A DNA stretch of 64,000 bases from CAZNLH01 sp964573995 (lineage in GTDB: Bacteria; Gemmatimonadota; CAZMKB01; CAZNLH01): positions 6,160-70,159 of the forward strand of contig CAZNLH010000014.1 in the NCBI GenBank assembly GCA_964573995.1. The letters are read 5' to 3'. Shown one piece after another: positions 49,924 to 59,045 of the stretch. Each line of letters opens with the position of its first letter. Within the stretch, counting starts at the first letter, position 1. The translations under genes and the position numbers were made by a program. The notes beneath the pieces were generated by a model. It worked only from the letters and a program-made list of their open reading frames with translations, made no database searches and was not told the origin of the DNA.

Positions 49924-50955
49924 CTAACACCGACCTTGGCAGCGAGACACTATGGATATGACCGCTTCAACAACATCCGCCGGCTTGATAAGCGACATGC
50001 AATCCGCGCGCCGGCAATCACCAACGCGACAGCGACACACCGGTACAGGAGGCGAAAATACGCGGTGGCCCTCACCCAAGGGCCCCCATCGGCCCGGACC
50101 GGTGTTTCTCACGGATCCAAAGATAGCAACCACCGGCGTCCCAACAGAAGCAGCAAGGTGCATCGGCCCCGTCGAGGGCCCCACAAAGACAACTGCAAGC
50201 CCGAGAACGGCGGCCAGTTCCTGGAGGCCGGTTCGGCCAAGAATCGAACGGGTCCCCCACCCGGAGTCGCCGACTACCGAATCAACGATATCCTTGTCCG
50301 CTTCCGATCCGCTGACAACGACCGGCAAGCCAGCCTTGTTCAAGCCTTCGCACACCAGGCGGTAAGATTGAGGGGGCCAATTGCAGGCAGACCCGCCACA
50401 TCCAGGATGAACCACGGCAAAGCGATCCCGCTCCGGATAAACGCCGGTCTCCTCCAATATCGCTCGAGCCTTTTCCATCGCCCAAGGTGGAGGGACGCAT
50501 AGGGAGTCCATTACCAGCGGATCATCCCAGCCCAGTCCGCGCAGGAGGTCGAGATTGAAATCTCGTTCATGACGCCCGCCGGAAGAACGAGAGAGGTGGA
50601 CACGCCGGTTGAAACGGTATGAATACCAGCGACGAACCGTACCAACCCTGACCGGTATCCCAGCCCCTTTCAAGAGAGAGGCCACCCGGGGCCTGGGGAA
50701 CAGACAAACAGCGACGTCGAATCGGCCACGAGGCAGCAAGTGGCGCCACGAAATGCCGTGGCTGCGCTCCGGCCATATGATGCAATCATCGACCCATGGA
50801 CACATCCGAACAACGGGCTCCGCCAGGCGACGTACGAGGAAGGTGACCTCAGATCCCGGCATTGCGGCCTTGATCGCACCCGCTACCGGAAGGGACAGAA
50901 TGACATCACCGATCCGGTCGGTGCGAGAGAGGAGGTATCGCTGCGCTGTGTCCAT
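49924..50955 (-). CDS. Glycosyltransferase family 9 (heptosyltransferase-like)
   Basis: 343 residues. LLSRTDRIGDVILSLPVAGAIKAAMPGSEVTFLV is the conserved acceptor-side N terminus (with the RxDxxGD catalytic Asp). VVHPGCGGSACNWPPQSYRLV and FVGPSTGPMHLAASVGTPVVAIFG are the nucleotide-sugar side (with the GPxTGPxH motif). GT9 enzymes add heptose or related sugars to lipopolysaccharide core. The start ATG 50955 follows GGAAG; starts up to 51066 would overlap the phosphoglycerate mutase and lie before the conserved N terminus. The frame could be translated together with the mutase, since it follows it on the same strand. Confidence 0.88.
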   Translation of the reverse strand: MDTAQRYLLSRTDRIGDVILSLPVAGAIKAAMPGSEVTFLVRRLAEPVVRMCPWVDDCIIWPERSHGISWRHLLPRGRFDVAVCLFPRPRVASLLKGAGIPVRVGTVRRWYSYRFNRRVHLSRSSGGRHERDFNLDLLRGLGWDDPLVMDSLCVPPPWAMEKARAILEETGVYPERDRFAVVHPGCGGSACNWPPQSYRLVCEGLNKAGLPVVVSGSEADKDIVDSVVGDSGWGTRSILGRTGLQELAAVLGLAVVFVGPSTGPMHLAASVGTPVVAIFGSVRNTGPGRWGPLGEGHRVFSPPVPVCRCRVGDCRRADCMSLIKPADVVEAVISIVSRCQGRC

Positions 50956-51055
50956 ACCAATACTTCCGGGATCACCACCGAGGAAGTAGTTTTCCGGGGA
51001 TGATCGTCGAGTGCCATATCCCCGTCGTGCAAGAAATCCGCCGGGCCGCGATGAA

Positions 51056-52672
51056 TCAAGTTCCAACCACTACCTGCTCCCCCTCGCCGCTAACCAGGAG
51101 GCGGTATGCCCTCTCCACCCTCTCCCAATGCTCTTCACGGTCAAGGGCCCAGTACCGCCCGATGACCGACACAACCCTACCGACACCGAGCCGGGCAGCC
51201 TCCTCCTCGATGTCCCCCACGTAGCGCGAGCCGCTTTCGGGACGCTCTCCGCGCCTGCCGAGCAGCGAATGTATGTAGACCTCCTCGAGTCCCTCACGTC
51301 GTGCAAGTTCGAGGAGCGAGAGGAGATACCTTATCGAGCCGTGTGAACTGTAGAAGGAGACTATCCCGAGGAGGTGGAGGGGCGTCCCGCTCTCCCTCGC
51401 GCCTCGCATCGCAGTCAGGAAGGCCTCGTTTTCGAGGTAGGAACCGTCCTCTATCGCACGCTCTATCCTCAACCGGTCGGAATCGACCCTTCTGCCGGCC
51501 CCGATGTGAAGGTGCCCCGCCTCCGAATTCCCCACGGTCCCCGGTGGGAGGCCGACCGCCTCTCCCGATGCCTTGAGGGTCGTCATCGGCATCGATTGAA
51601 AGAGGCCATCCATCACGGGCGTCCGGGCCTTGCGTATCAGGTTGCCGGGGCCATCTTCTCTGAATCCCCAGCCATCCAGGATGAGGAGAAGAAGTCGTCC
51701 CCCCCTGTATCCTGTCTCAAGGCCGCTTATGAGGCTACTGCCGGTCATGGCCTCAGGCCGATCCAGGCCGAGTATGTCGAGTATCGTGGGTGCCACATCG
51801 GTCAGCGCCCCGCCTTCTCTCAGGCAGCCGCGATACCGGCCGCCGTCTCCACCGGCGGGGACCCAGACGAATGGAACCGGGCTCGTGGTATGGCCCGTGT
51901 CTATCGTTCCCTCGGGATAGAGCCACTTCTCAACCGTCCCGTGGTCTGCAGTGATCACGACGTTTATACCTCGTTCCATCGCCGCCTCGACCACTCTCCC
52001 CATCTCTCGATCCACAGCCTCGACGGCCCGGATGATTGCGTCCTCATCCTCTATGTGACCGACCACGTCCGTGTTGGCGAAATTGGCCATGATAACGGGA
52101 AAGGAGCCCTCTTCCATCTTGCCTCGTATCGAATCCGCGACGAGCCGCACGTTCATCTCGGGCCTTTCATTGAAATCCCTCTCGACCTTCGGCGATGGGA
52201 CAATCAGCCTCTCCTCGTGCCGGTACTGCTTCTTGTCCTTTCCGTTCAGGTAGAAGGTCATGTGGACCGCCTTCTCGGACTCCACGATCTTGATGAAGGG
52301 CATCCCGTGATCGTCCAGTACCTCGCAGAGCGTCCCCCGCATCCCGGAGATAGGTGGAAAGGCCACACGTGCGTTCAAGTCGCGGTCGTATTCCACCATG
52401 GTCACGAAGGGCATGGTAAGACCGGGTTCCCTCTCGAATTCTTTGAACCCATCCTCGGTGAAGGCACGGGTCAATTCGATCTCCCTCTCACCCCGGATAT
52501 CGTAGAAGATTACGTACTCCCCCTTCTTCACCCGCCCCACCGGCCCCCCGTCGTCCACGAGGACGAGAGGCTCGAGGGTCTCATCCTCCTGCCCCCTACC
52601 GTAAGCGACCCTGATGGCCTCCGACATCGGCATCTTCCGGCTCGTTACCTCAATCATTTCTCCTCCACTCAA
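51056..52672 (-). CDS. gpmI: Cofactor-independent phosphoglycerate mutase, circularly permuted
   Basis: 538 residues, the normal length, but with the two halves of GpmI in swapped order. Residues 17-315 match the usual second half: AIRVAYGRGQEDETLEPLV, then RGEREIELTRAF, SEKAVHMTFYLNG, NFANTDVVGH (D202, H206), ITADHG (D243, H244), TGHTTSPVPF (H261), DVAPTILDILGLD. A short linker (about 316-326) joins this to the usual N terminus: LLLLILDGWG (D333), SGEAVGLPPGTVGNSEAGH (catalytic Ser383), RAIEDGSYLENEAF, then IGRYWALDREEHWERVERAY, ending where a normal enzyme continues. All metal ligands and the nucleophile are kept. The substrate loop SDGGVHSH reads SFYSSHGS and DGRD reads GRRG, so activity may differ. 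It interconverts 3- and 2-phosphoglycerate in family members. The ATG at 52672 has only a modest ribosome site (GTGGAGGAGA upstream). Confidence 0.85.
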   Translation of the reverse strand: MSGGEMIEVTSRKMPMSEAIRVAYGRGQEDETLEPLVLVDDGGPVGRVKKGEYVIFYDIRGEREIELTRAFTEDGFKEFEREPGLTMPFVTMVEYDRDLNARVAFPPISGMRGTLCEVLDDHGMPFIKIVESEKAVHMTFYLNGKDKKQYRHEERLIVPSPKVERDFNERPEMNVRLVADSIRGKMEEGSFPVIMANFANTDVVGHIEDEDAIIRAVEAVDREMGRVVEAAMERGINVVITADHGTVEKWLYPEGTIDTGHTTSPVPFVWVPAGGDGGRYRGCLREGGALTDVAPTILDILGLDRPEAMTGSSLISGLETGYRGGRLLLLILDGWGFREDGPGNLIRKARTPVMDGLFQSMPMTTLKASGEAVGLPPGTVGNSEAGHLHIGAGRRVDSDRLRIERAIEDGSYLENEAFLTAMRGARESGTPLHLLGIVSFYSSHGSIRYLLSLLELARREGLEEVYIHSLLGRRGERPESGSRYVGDIEEEAARLGVGRVVSVIGRYWALDREEHWERVERAYRLLVSGEGEQVVVGT

Positions 52673-52717
52673 CGTTCCATACCATCCCCATTGCGCAACC
52701 CCGCTCGGCGACGATAT

Positions 52718-53308
52718 TCATCCGTCGGCACGATCTTCCTCCCAGTCCACCCGAGCGTGGAAATCCACCTCCACGGCCGGACCATCGCTTATGAAAAAAG
52801 GGCCGCCCAGGTGATGGATTCCCCTCGCCGACGGGTCGGCGGTATTCCAGACCTCATCGAAGAGCGAGGCCTCCACCAGACACAGCACCGGCCTCGCAAT
52901 AAACAACGTGTGATCCCCGATATCCTTCATCTCAATTATCTCGCACTCGATATGGCCGATACACTCCCTGATCAACGGTGGCCTGACAACGTAGGCCGCC
53001 TCCTTGTGCAGTCCCGTCTCACTGAACTTGTCAGTGTCCCTCCCCGATGCCGAGCCGCAATAATAGACCTCCCGTACCAGGCGACGCGGCGGTAGATTGA
53101 GGACCATCTCTCCCTCATCTGAAGCAAGGCGATGCGTGTATCTCTCCCTCGCAATGATCGCGCCAACGAGGGGCGGCTCCTTGCTCAGGGGGGAATACCA
53201 GGCCATTGTCATCACGTTGGGCTTCCCCTTCCTTTCCGTGGTCACCAGAAGAACGGGGCCGTGGTTGACCAGCCGATTGAATTTTTCGCCAGGGACCTCC
53301 TTCTTCAT
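52718..53308 (-). CDS. Flavin-reductase-like (DIM6/NTAB) FMN-binding split-barrel protein
   Basis: 196 residues. VLLVTTERKGKPNVMTMAWYSPLSKEPPLVGAII is the flavin-binding N terminus. FVLNLP-like EMVLNLPPRRLV, FSETGLHKEAAYVVRPPLI and ECEIIEMKDIGDHTLFIARPV follow the family pattern. Members bind FMN and act as NAD(P)H:flavin reductases, or as partners of ferredoxin- or F420-type enzymes. The ATG overlaps the stop of the AhpD-like gene by four bases, so the two form an operon, perhaps for detoxification or redox balance. The region 45 bp downstream is the phosphoglycerate mutase gene. Confidence 0.85.
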   Translation of the reverse strand: MKKEVPGEKFNRLVNHGPVLLVTTERKGKPNVMTMAWYSPLSKEPPLVGAIIARERYTHRLASDEGEMVLNLPPRRLVREVYYCGSASGRDTDKFSETGLHKEAAYVVRPPLIRECIGHIECEIIEMKDIGDHTLFIARPVLCLVEASLFDEVWNTADPSARGIHHLGGPFFISDGPAVEVDFHARVDWEEDRADG

Positions 53309-53652
53309 GATTGATCGGACACCTCCTCCATTACCTCGAACGCATACCTCAGGTGGGGGATCGTGATCGATCCCCCCACTACCAGGGACACGTTCAGGGC
53401 CTCGTGTATCTCTTCACGGCCTACGCCGAGATCCAGGCATCGCTTCAGGTGGTACCTAATACAGTCGTTGCACCTCAGGACGGTGGAAGCCACGAGGCCC
53501 ATGAGTTCCTTTTCCCTCCTCGTCAGGGCCCCGTCCGCGTAGGCGCCGGAATCCAACGCGAAGAATCTCTTGAAACCCTTGAATCCACTTTCCATGATCC
53601 GCCGATTCTGCTCGAGCCTGCGCCTATCGAAATCATCCATTTTCCTTATCAT
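53305..53652 (-). CDS. Carboxymuconolactone decarboxylase-family / AhpD-like protein
   Basis: 115 residues from ATG 53652. The helical core LTRREKELMGLVASTVLRCNDCIRYHLKRCLDLGVGREEIHEALNV contains the CxxC plus His proton relay of AhpD-like alkylhydroperoxidases. The length is that of the single-domain family. The N terminus is uncertain: ATG 53652 is close behind GGGGGAG and a second ATG lies four codons in. It overlaps the flavin-reductase-like gene by four bases. Peroxide reduction or a thiol-redox role is inferred; the CxxC excludes the cysteine-free lactone decarboxylases. Confidence 0.82.
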   Translation of the reverse strand: MIRKMDDFDRRRLEQNRRIMESGFKGFKRFFALDSGAYADGALTRREKELMGLVASTVLRCNDCIRYHLKRCLDLGVGREEIHEALNVSLVVGGSITIPHLRYAFEVMEEVSDQS

Positions 53653-53745
53653 CTCTCCCCCTGCAGTGCATGGAAATAATGGAAATATCGGACGACCGCG
53701 CACCATGAGCCCTCCGCCGAGCACCACCCGGCGGCCCCGCGACGA

Positions 53746-54357
53746 TCAGCCGCCCACACCAAGGCCGTTCAGGATCGCCCCCGATGTCGTCAAGACTCCC
53801 TGGAACAGGTAGGCGGTCTGCCTCAGGTGGATATGCCGGTCGAACTCGGTCAGGGCCGACACGCAATCTACAGGGCATATCACGCGGTACCACCTTATCG
53901 CCGCGCTCGCCGTGGTATAATGCACGCAGATATTGGCGACCGTCCCGACGATCACCAGCGCCTTCACACCCATTTCCCTGAGCCTGCGATCGAGGTCCGT
54001 CCCATAGAAGGCGTCGTACCTCGTCTTTTTTACGACGATGTCGCCGGGCTCGGGCCTCAACTCCGAAATTATCGCCTCTCCCGGGCTCCCCTCCAGGACA
54101 TGCCTGCCCCAGACGGCAAACTCGGGATCACCCTGCCTGTGGGAATCCAGCGTAAATATGACCGGCATCGCTCGGGAACGGAATCCAGCCACGAGCGCCC
54201 TGATTTTCGGGACCGTCTCCCTTGCCGCGCGAACGGGGAGCGCCCCTCCCGCTTCTACGAAATCGACCTGCATATCGACCACTACCAGGGCCGTCTCGGA
54301 GGGCTCGATTTCTATCTCTTCCGCCACCTGATACTCGGGGACCTCCAGCGTGACCAT
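53746..54357 (-). CDS. Isochorismatase-like cysteine hydrolase (nicotinamidase family)
   Basis: 203 residues. ALVVVDMQVDFVEAGGAL gives the catalytic Asp, VVKKTRYDAFYGTDL the catalytic Lys, and VIVGTVANICVHYTT the catalytic Cys with the cis-peptide before it. VIFTLDSHRQGDPEF supplies the metal- or substrate-binding residues. Family members hydrolyse amides such as nicotinamide, ureidoglycolate-derived or carbamoyl compounds. The ATG 54357 follows GGGGGAA; a start at 54417 would add unrelated residues. It precedes the AhpD-like and flavin reductase genes in the same direction with a 90-bp gap. Confidence 0.87.
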   Translation of the reverse strand: MVTLEVPEYQVAEEIEIEPSETALVVVDMQVDFVEAGGALPVRAARETVPKIRALVAGFRSRAMPVIFTLDSHRQGDPEFAVWGRHVLEGSPGEAIISELRPEPGDIVVKKTRYDAFYGTDLDRRLREMGVKALVIVGTVANICVHYTTASAAIRWYRVICPVDCVSALTEFDRHIHLRQTAYLFQGVLTTSGAILNGLGVGG

Positions 54358-54440
54358 ATCCGTTCCCCCTTCCCGACATGAAGTCAGATGCAGTTCATCG
54401 CAAAGAATCCACTTCACAGTAACCCATGCCCGTTACCCTG

Positions 54441-54468
54441 ATATTATTCACCGGCGCCCGTTTGTCAA
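54441..54468 (-). promoter_or_regulatory. Sigma-70 promoter of the isochorismatase-like gene
   Basis: On the minus strand TTGACA (54468-54463), 16 bases, TAATAT (54446-54441), about 80 bases before the ATG. Confidence 0.6.
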
Positions 54469-54491
54469 TCAAGGACACGGTGCCCGGCACC

Positions 54492-54519
54492 TTGCTTTAT
54501 ACGGAAGAGCCGATATATT
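54492..54519 (+). promoter_or_regulatory. Candidate promoter of the thiolase operon
   Basis: TTGCTT (54492-54497), 16 bases, TATATT (54514-54519), about 90 bases before the thiolase ATG. Moderate match. Confidence 0.45.
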
Positions 54520-54608
54520 TGATAGACAGACCGGCGGAAGAGAGGAGGGGCCAACCCCCCGGCGGCCGCCATCAAGCCTTTCAAACAATCTCGATAGAGG
54601 GAGTGGAA

Positions 54609-55850
54609 ATGAAGAACACGGAACCGTGTTACCCAAAGGCGTTCATACCTTACGGCGCGTGGGGCGGGAGTTGGTTTCCCGCGTGGCACACGAGCCCGCT
54701 GGCGGAGGTGGACATCGCCCGGTTCGCGGCCGAGGCGATGCCTTACATACTGGGCAAGAAGAACGTGCCGCTAAGCCAGTTGGACTACCTGGTCACAGGT
54801 TCTACGATCCCCTGGCACTACAAGTTCTGGGGATCGACGTACCTGTCCCATACCGCCGGCCACCGCCTGCCGGGCTTCCACCTGGAACAGGCCTGTGCCA
54901 CCGGGCTCCAAGTGATGGTCAAAGCGGCGGCGCAGGTCCAGGGGGGCTCACATGGGGTCGTCGGCGTCCTGGCATTCGACAAGACGAGCAACTCACCCGC
55001 CTGCGTATTTCCCAACCAGGGCACCTATCGCAGGACGGAGGTGATCAGCGACGTATGGGACAACTTCGGTTACGATCCATCGACCGGCCAGTCCGGCTTC
55101 GACCGGGCCAGGGGTGAGACCTCCATGCTCGCATGCGCGGGGAGGACCGCACGCAAGTACAAACTCGATTTCAAGGAGGTGGCGGAACTTTCGTACTGGA
55201 GATACCAGCAATACTTCGATGCGAAGAAATCCGGGGTGCTCGACAGGTTCCTCCTGCCCATGACTATCATGGACGCAAGGGGGAGAAAACTGGGCGTGGT
55301 CGACGACGACTATGGCGTCAGGCAATATCGATCCCTCGATCAGTTCAAGTCCGAACGGCAATTGGACACCTGTGTCGCGGCCGGGGGGCAGACACATCCC
55401 TCGGATGGCATGTTCACCATACTATTCACCACCGAGGAGAAGGCGCGTGAATTGAGCCAGGACCCTGCGATCAGCATCCAACTGATCGCCTCCAACGAGT
55501 ACAGGGCAGAAGCTGGTTACATGCCCGAATCGCCCGGTTTTGCCGTAAAGGCGCTGCTCGAGAGGACGGGACTCGAGATGGCCGACATGGTTGCCGTCTA
55601 CGACCACAATCCCTTCGTGATCAATGACCTCGTCTTCGCAAGGCTCCTCGACTACGACTGGCACAAGATGAACGACACGGGATGCCCATTGATTTACGGC
55701 CATCCTCAGGGACCCACACTCATAAGGGTCACCGTGGAAGCGCTCGAGAGGGCGGTCTCGTTGGGCGGCGGCTACGTCCTCATATTCGGGTGCGCGGCCG
55801 GTGACGTTGGGATATCCGCGATATTCAAGGTAACAGAGAGAAAGGGGTAG
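54609..55850 (+). CDS. Thiolase-family acyltransferase (acetyl-CoA acetyltransferase-like)
   Basis: 413 residues. LEQACATGLQVMVKAAAQVQGG carries the acyl-accepting Cys, VYDHNPFVINDLVFARLL stands in the place of the usual NEAFA loop, YGHPQGPTLIRVT holds the GHP motif His, and FGCAAGDVG the second catalytic Cys. This is a divergent thiolase, closer to the lipid-transfer/SCP-x-like branch than to FadA. It would perform thiolytic cleavage or Claisen condensation of a CoA ester. GGGAG six bases before ATG 54609 fixes the start. It is six bp from the dehydrogenase/hydratase gene, so both act in one pathway. Confidence 0.83.
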   Translation: MKNTEPCYPKAFIPYGAWGGSWFPAWHTSPLAEVDIARFAAEAMPYILGKKNVPLSQLDYLVTGSTIPWHYKFWGSTYLSHTAGHRLPGFHLEQACATGLQVMVKAAAQVQGGSHGVVGVLAFDKTSNSPACVFPNQGTYRRTEVISDVWDNFGYDPSTGQSGFDRARGETSMLACAGRTARKYKLDFKEVAELSYWRYQQYFDAKKSGVLDRFLLPMTIMDARGRKLGVVDDDYGVRQYRSLDQFKSERQLDTCVAAGGQTHPSDGMFTILFTTEEKARELSQDPAISIQLIASNEYRAEAGYMPESPGFAVKALLERTGLEMADMVAVYDHNPFVINDLVFARLLDYDWHKMNDTGCPLIYGHPQGPTLIRVTVEALERAVSLGGGYVLIFGCAAGDVGISAIFKVTERKG

Positions 55851-55856
55851 AAGATA

Positions 55857-57645
55857 ATGAAATCTATGAGGCAGGCTACCCTCGAGACCCTTGGCCTGGG
55901 CAACGCCCTGGAGATATTCCGGCGCGGTGAGCCGCCCGTGGGCAGGGATGAACTGGTCGACAAGGTCTTCGGCCCACGTGGCGAGCGCGGTTGCCTCGTC
56001 ATATCGGGAGGAAATGGTATCGTCGGTTCCGGCAAGGCGATGCAGTTTTGTTCGAGGCTGCTCCCCTACGACGTCCCGATCGTGACGCTCGACCTGCCGG
56101 ACGCACCCGACGGCATCGGCAGGCAATATCCCGGCCTCAAGAGGTCATTCGGACAGAAACGCGCCGGAGAGGTCATGGCCAACATCGTCAGGTTCAACTA
56201 CGACGGATCGTCGCTGCCGGCGGGCATGGAACGGTACAGGCCGCGTTTCCTCCTCGAGGCGATCCCCGAAATACTGGACCTCAAGCGTTCGCACTACGAT
56301 CTCGTCAGGGCCGCCTACCCCGGGATAGAGATCCGCTCGGTCACATCCGGTTTCCCGAGCAGCGAACTCGGGGTCGGCATACTACACCCCTCATATCCCC
56401 ACGAAATCAACAAGGTCTGGGAGTCCATCGAGGAGCGCCCCTCCGAGATCACTCATCTCCTCTGGGCCCTCGGCCTCGTGCCGATCCCCGTGGGAGACTA
56501 CTGGTCCTTCATACTGGACGTACTGTTCTGTGGGACCACCCAGGCCGCGGTACGCTACCACCGTGCCACCAACATGCCATTCTGGAAGGTGGACAAGTAC
56601 GTGCGAAGGCTCCTCGGGCCCAATCCTCTCAGGGCACACGACGCCATAGGCCCGGGCGCAAGTTTCCTGACCTGGTCGTGCCTGCACCACCTGGCCGAGA
56701 AGTATGGGGATGTCTTCAGGCCCTCCCCCGAACTGGTCCGCCGCAAGGAGAGCGGCGAGAGTTGGTATCCGAGCGTCAGACCCTCGGTGGACTGGGAGAT
56801 GCGCGACGAGGAGGAATTCCGGAGTTGGATCCTCGGGCCGCTATTCCAGATGACGAGCCTCCTTATACACGAGAAGAGGGCCCATCTCTCCCATATCAAT
56901 ACCATCGGCGAGATTTGCGCGCAGTTCACCAGGGGCATACTCGCAGTAATCAGGGATCAAGGGCCGGACAACACGATCCGCCGGGTAGAGGCGTACCACA
57001 GGCTACATCCCGAGGCCGCCGGCGAGTGCTGGTTCCCGGACTCCTTCTCGGCGATAGAAACGCCCGAATGGCGGCAACTCTACGTAAACGCGGAGCACGA
57101 CGGCAACGTGGGCGTTATAACGATCGGCCGCGAGTCGCTCAACCGTGACGTGGTAGAGGAACTCGGACGCGCCGTCGACTGGCTGAAGGCCGAGGGGATA
57201 GAACGCGTCATTGTCACCGGAGACTTCCACCTCTCGACCCAACTGGTGGGGGCCGATACCACCGAGTTCTTCCCCGCCCTCGAAAAGGAGGAGGAGGGCC
57301 TGGGGGTATCGAGGACCTGGTCCGAGGCGGCCAGGCGGCTGAACAACGAATTCCGGGTCTCAGTGGGCTTCATAAACGGAAAACGCTGCCTTGGAGGGAT
57401 GCTCGAACTCCTGATGCATTGCCACTACCTTGTCTCGATTGACTCGGCACAGGTCGGCATGCCTGAGGTCACGCTCCCCGTGGTTCCGGGCATGGAGGGC
57501 TGCCACTGGCCATTCCGCAAGGCCAGCCCAACGTTCCATCCGAACCTTCTAGAACTCCTCTTGACAGGACGACTTATACCGGCAGGGGAAACGGTAGGGT
57601 GGCTGGTCGATTCCGTAGGACCGATGGAAGACGCCTTGAAAACGG
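55857..57645 (+). CDS. 3-hydroxyacyl-CoA dehydrogenase / enoyl-CoA hydratase fusion, 3' end lost in gap
   Basis: About 596 residues are seen. CLVISGGNGIVGSGKAMQFC is the NAD-binding loop; FLLEAIPEILDLKRSHYDLV, VTSGFPSSELG and GILHPSYPHEINKVWE (catalytic His and Glu) follow the 3-hydroxyacyl-CoA dehydrogenase order. From about residue 400 the crotonase fold begins: NVGVITIGRESLNRDVVEEL, INGKRCLGGMLELLMHCHYLVS and VGMPEVTLPVVPGMEGC with its catalytic Glu. The dehydrogenase-first order is that of archaeal-type fusions, the reverse of FadB. It should convert an enoyl-CoA to a 3-oxoacyl-CoA for the thiolase just upstream. Glycine loop and catalytic residues are diverged, so the substrate may be unusual. 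The C-terminal residues are missing behind the gap. Confidence 0.78.
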
Positions 57646-57745
57646 NNNNNNNNNNNNNNNNNNNNNNNNNNNNNNNNNNNNNNNNNNNNNNNNNNNNNNN
57701 NNNNNNNNNNNNNNNNNNNNNNNNNNNNNNNNNNNNNNNNNNNNN
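57646..57745. other. 100-N scaffold gap of unknown true size
   Basis: The flanks share no overlap. Both convergent genes lose their 3' ends here, so real sequence is missing: by family length about 50-100 residues on each side. Confidence 0.9.
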
Positions 57746-58752
57746 GGATCGCTGAAAAGCGTGTTGTCCGCGAGGGAACGAATAAATCGTTCCAGGTCCC
57801 GCGTGCTGCTAACCAACCCCCCTCCACCCCAATCGGCGCTGTTGTGACGCCTGGTGTACATGTCCCACGCAATCTCGTAGCGATGCGACTCGGCCACGGT
57901 TCCCGGAGACGGCTCACGCCAATGGAGCCACGTATCGTTCATACCGAGGGGAGTATATATGAGGTCGCGATAGACATCCTGCAAATCCTCCCCCGTGACC
58001 TCTTCGATCACAAGGCCAGCCAGGAGAAAGCCGGTGTCCGCGTAATGCCAGCCCGTCCCCGGCACGAATATGGGATCGAGGTCACGGACATAGTCGAGGA
58101 TCTCCTCGGGTCTCCAGAATCGGTCGGGGTCAACAATGTAGGCGAGGAGGAACGCGTTTATCCCGGGCAGCACGTACGGTGGATCGTTCCAGTAATCGGG
58201 AAGGCCTGAGGTATGAGAGAGGCACTGTCGCAGCGTCAACTCCGGCCCGTAATCGTGGCCGTCGATGACGAGCAGGCCGTGTGTATATTCCGGCGGCAGG
58301 TACAGGCTCACCGGTGCGTCGAGGTCAAGGATCCCCTGCTCAACGAGCAGGAGCACCGCCGCGGCGGTAAAGGTCTTCGATGTGCTCGCGATCTCGAAAT
58401 CGGCGTCTACCTGCATGGGATCACCATCCCGGAAGAGGTCTCCCGAGGCCCCCTCCCAGAGGACCCTCCCGTTGGAACTCATACCGATTCGGAATACGCC
58501 GCCCCCGGAGCCGTTGTTGCGGGCGACCATCACGTCCAAAAGGTCCTGGGGATCCAGGCTTCGGCCACCGGGGATCACCGGAATGCCCTGCCCAAGGTAC
58601 CCGGGTCCGGGAGGCATGCCGGTTACCAGGCCCGGCCGGATTCCTGCAATGGTCTCTAATGGAGCACAGGGCCCCGAGGCCGCCAATCCCGAAACAAGGC
58701 CGAGGAAGAGGAGAACGAACAGCGTGTGCGTCCAAACCACCTTAATAGTCAT
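57746..58752 (-). CDS. Secreted beta-lactamase-family serine hydrolase, C terminus lost in gap
   Basis: About 335 residues. A signal peptide (MTIKVVWTHTLFVLLFLGLVSGL, then AASG) begins at ATG 58752, seven bases behind GGGAGG. IASTSKTFTAAAV is the SxxK catalytic motif. LSHTSGLPDYW and GWHYADTGFLLAGLVIEEVTG follow, with YAD at the usual YxN position. The DD-peptidase, esterase or beta-lactamase activity cannot be chosen from sequence. Its third motif (HxG or KTG) would be in the missing part. It has its own promoter and lies between the two acyl-CoA genes on the opposite strand. Confidence 0.83.
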
Positions 58753-58860
58753 ATCCATCCCTCCCAGAACAGGGTGTCCCACAATACAAGGACGCCATCG
58801 CACGGGTAGCACCCGTGCCTATTCAACACCAAGGAGCCCTTACCACATCTCGTATGAATC

Positions 58861-58890
58861 ATGATAGCACATTTCCAGGCATCCTGTCAA
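58861..58890 (-). promoter_or_regulatory. Sigma-70 promoter (extended -10) of the serine hydrolase gene
   Basis: On the minus strand TTGACA (58890-58885), 18 bases, TGCTATCAT with the -10 at 58866-58861. Its TGTGCTAT-type core also occurs in the promoter at 62543-62572. Confidence 0.68.
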
Positions 58891-58977
58891 CCAACGGAGA
58901 CCTGCCCCGTCCTGCGATCGATCCTCACCATGATAGTCATTGAGGGGCTATAACCGGCTCGGCGCGGGGACAATTCC

Positions 58978-59007
58978 TTGACAACCACCTCCGCCCGGCT
59001 GTATGAT
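58978..59007 (+). promoter_or_regulatory. Sigma-70 promoter of the Old-Yellow-Enzyme-type gene
   Basis: TTGACA (58978-58983), 18 bases, TATGAT (59002-59007). Start near 59014; the ATG at 59046 has AGGAAG upstream. Confidence 0.72.
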
Positions 59008-59045
59008 ACCAGCATCACGCGAACACGCACCGAAAGGAAGACAAG

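Noticed and set aside
51374..53095. 573-codon open frame on the plus strand opposite the phosphoglycerate mutase and flavin reductase genes
   Set aside because: It is antisense to two clear genes, has no family resemblance, and its low-complexity composition is that expected of the complement of GC-rich codons.
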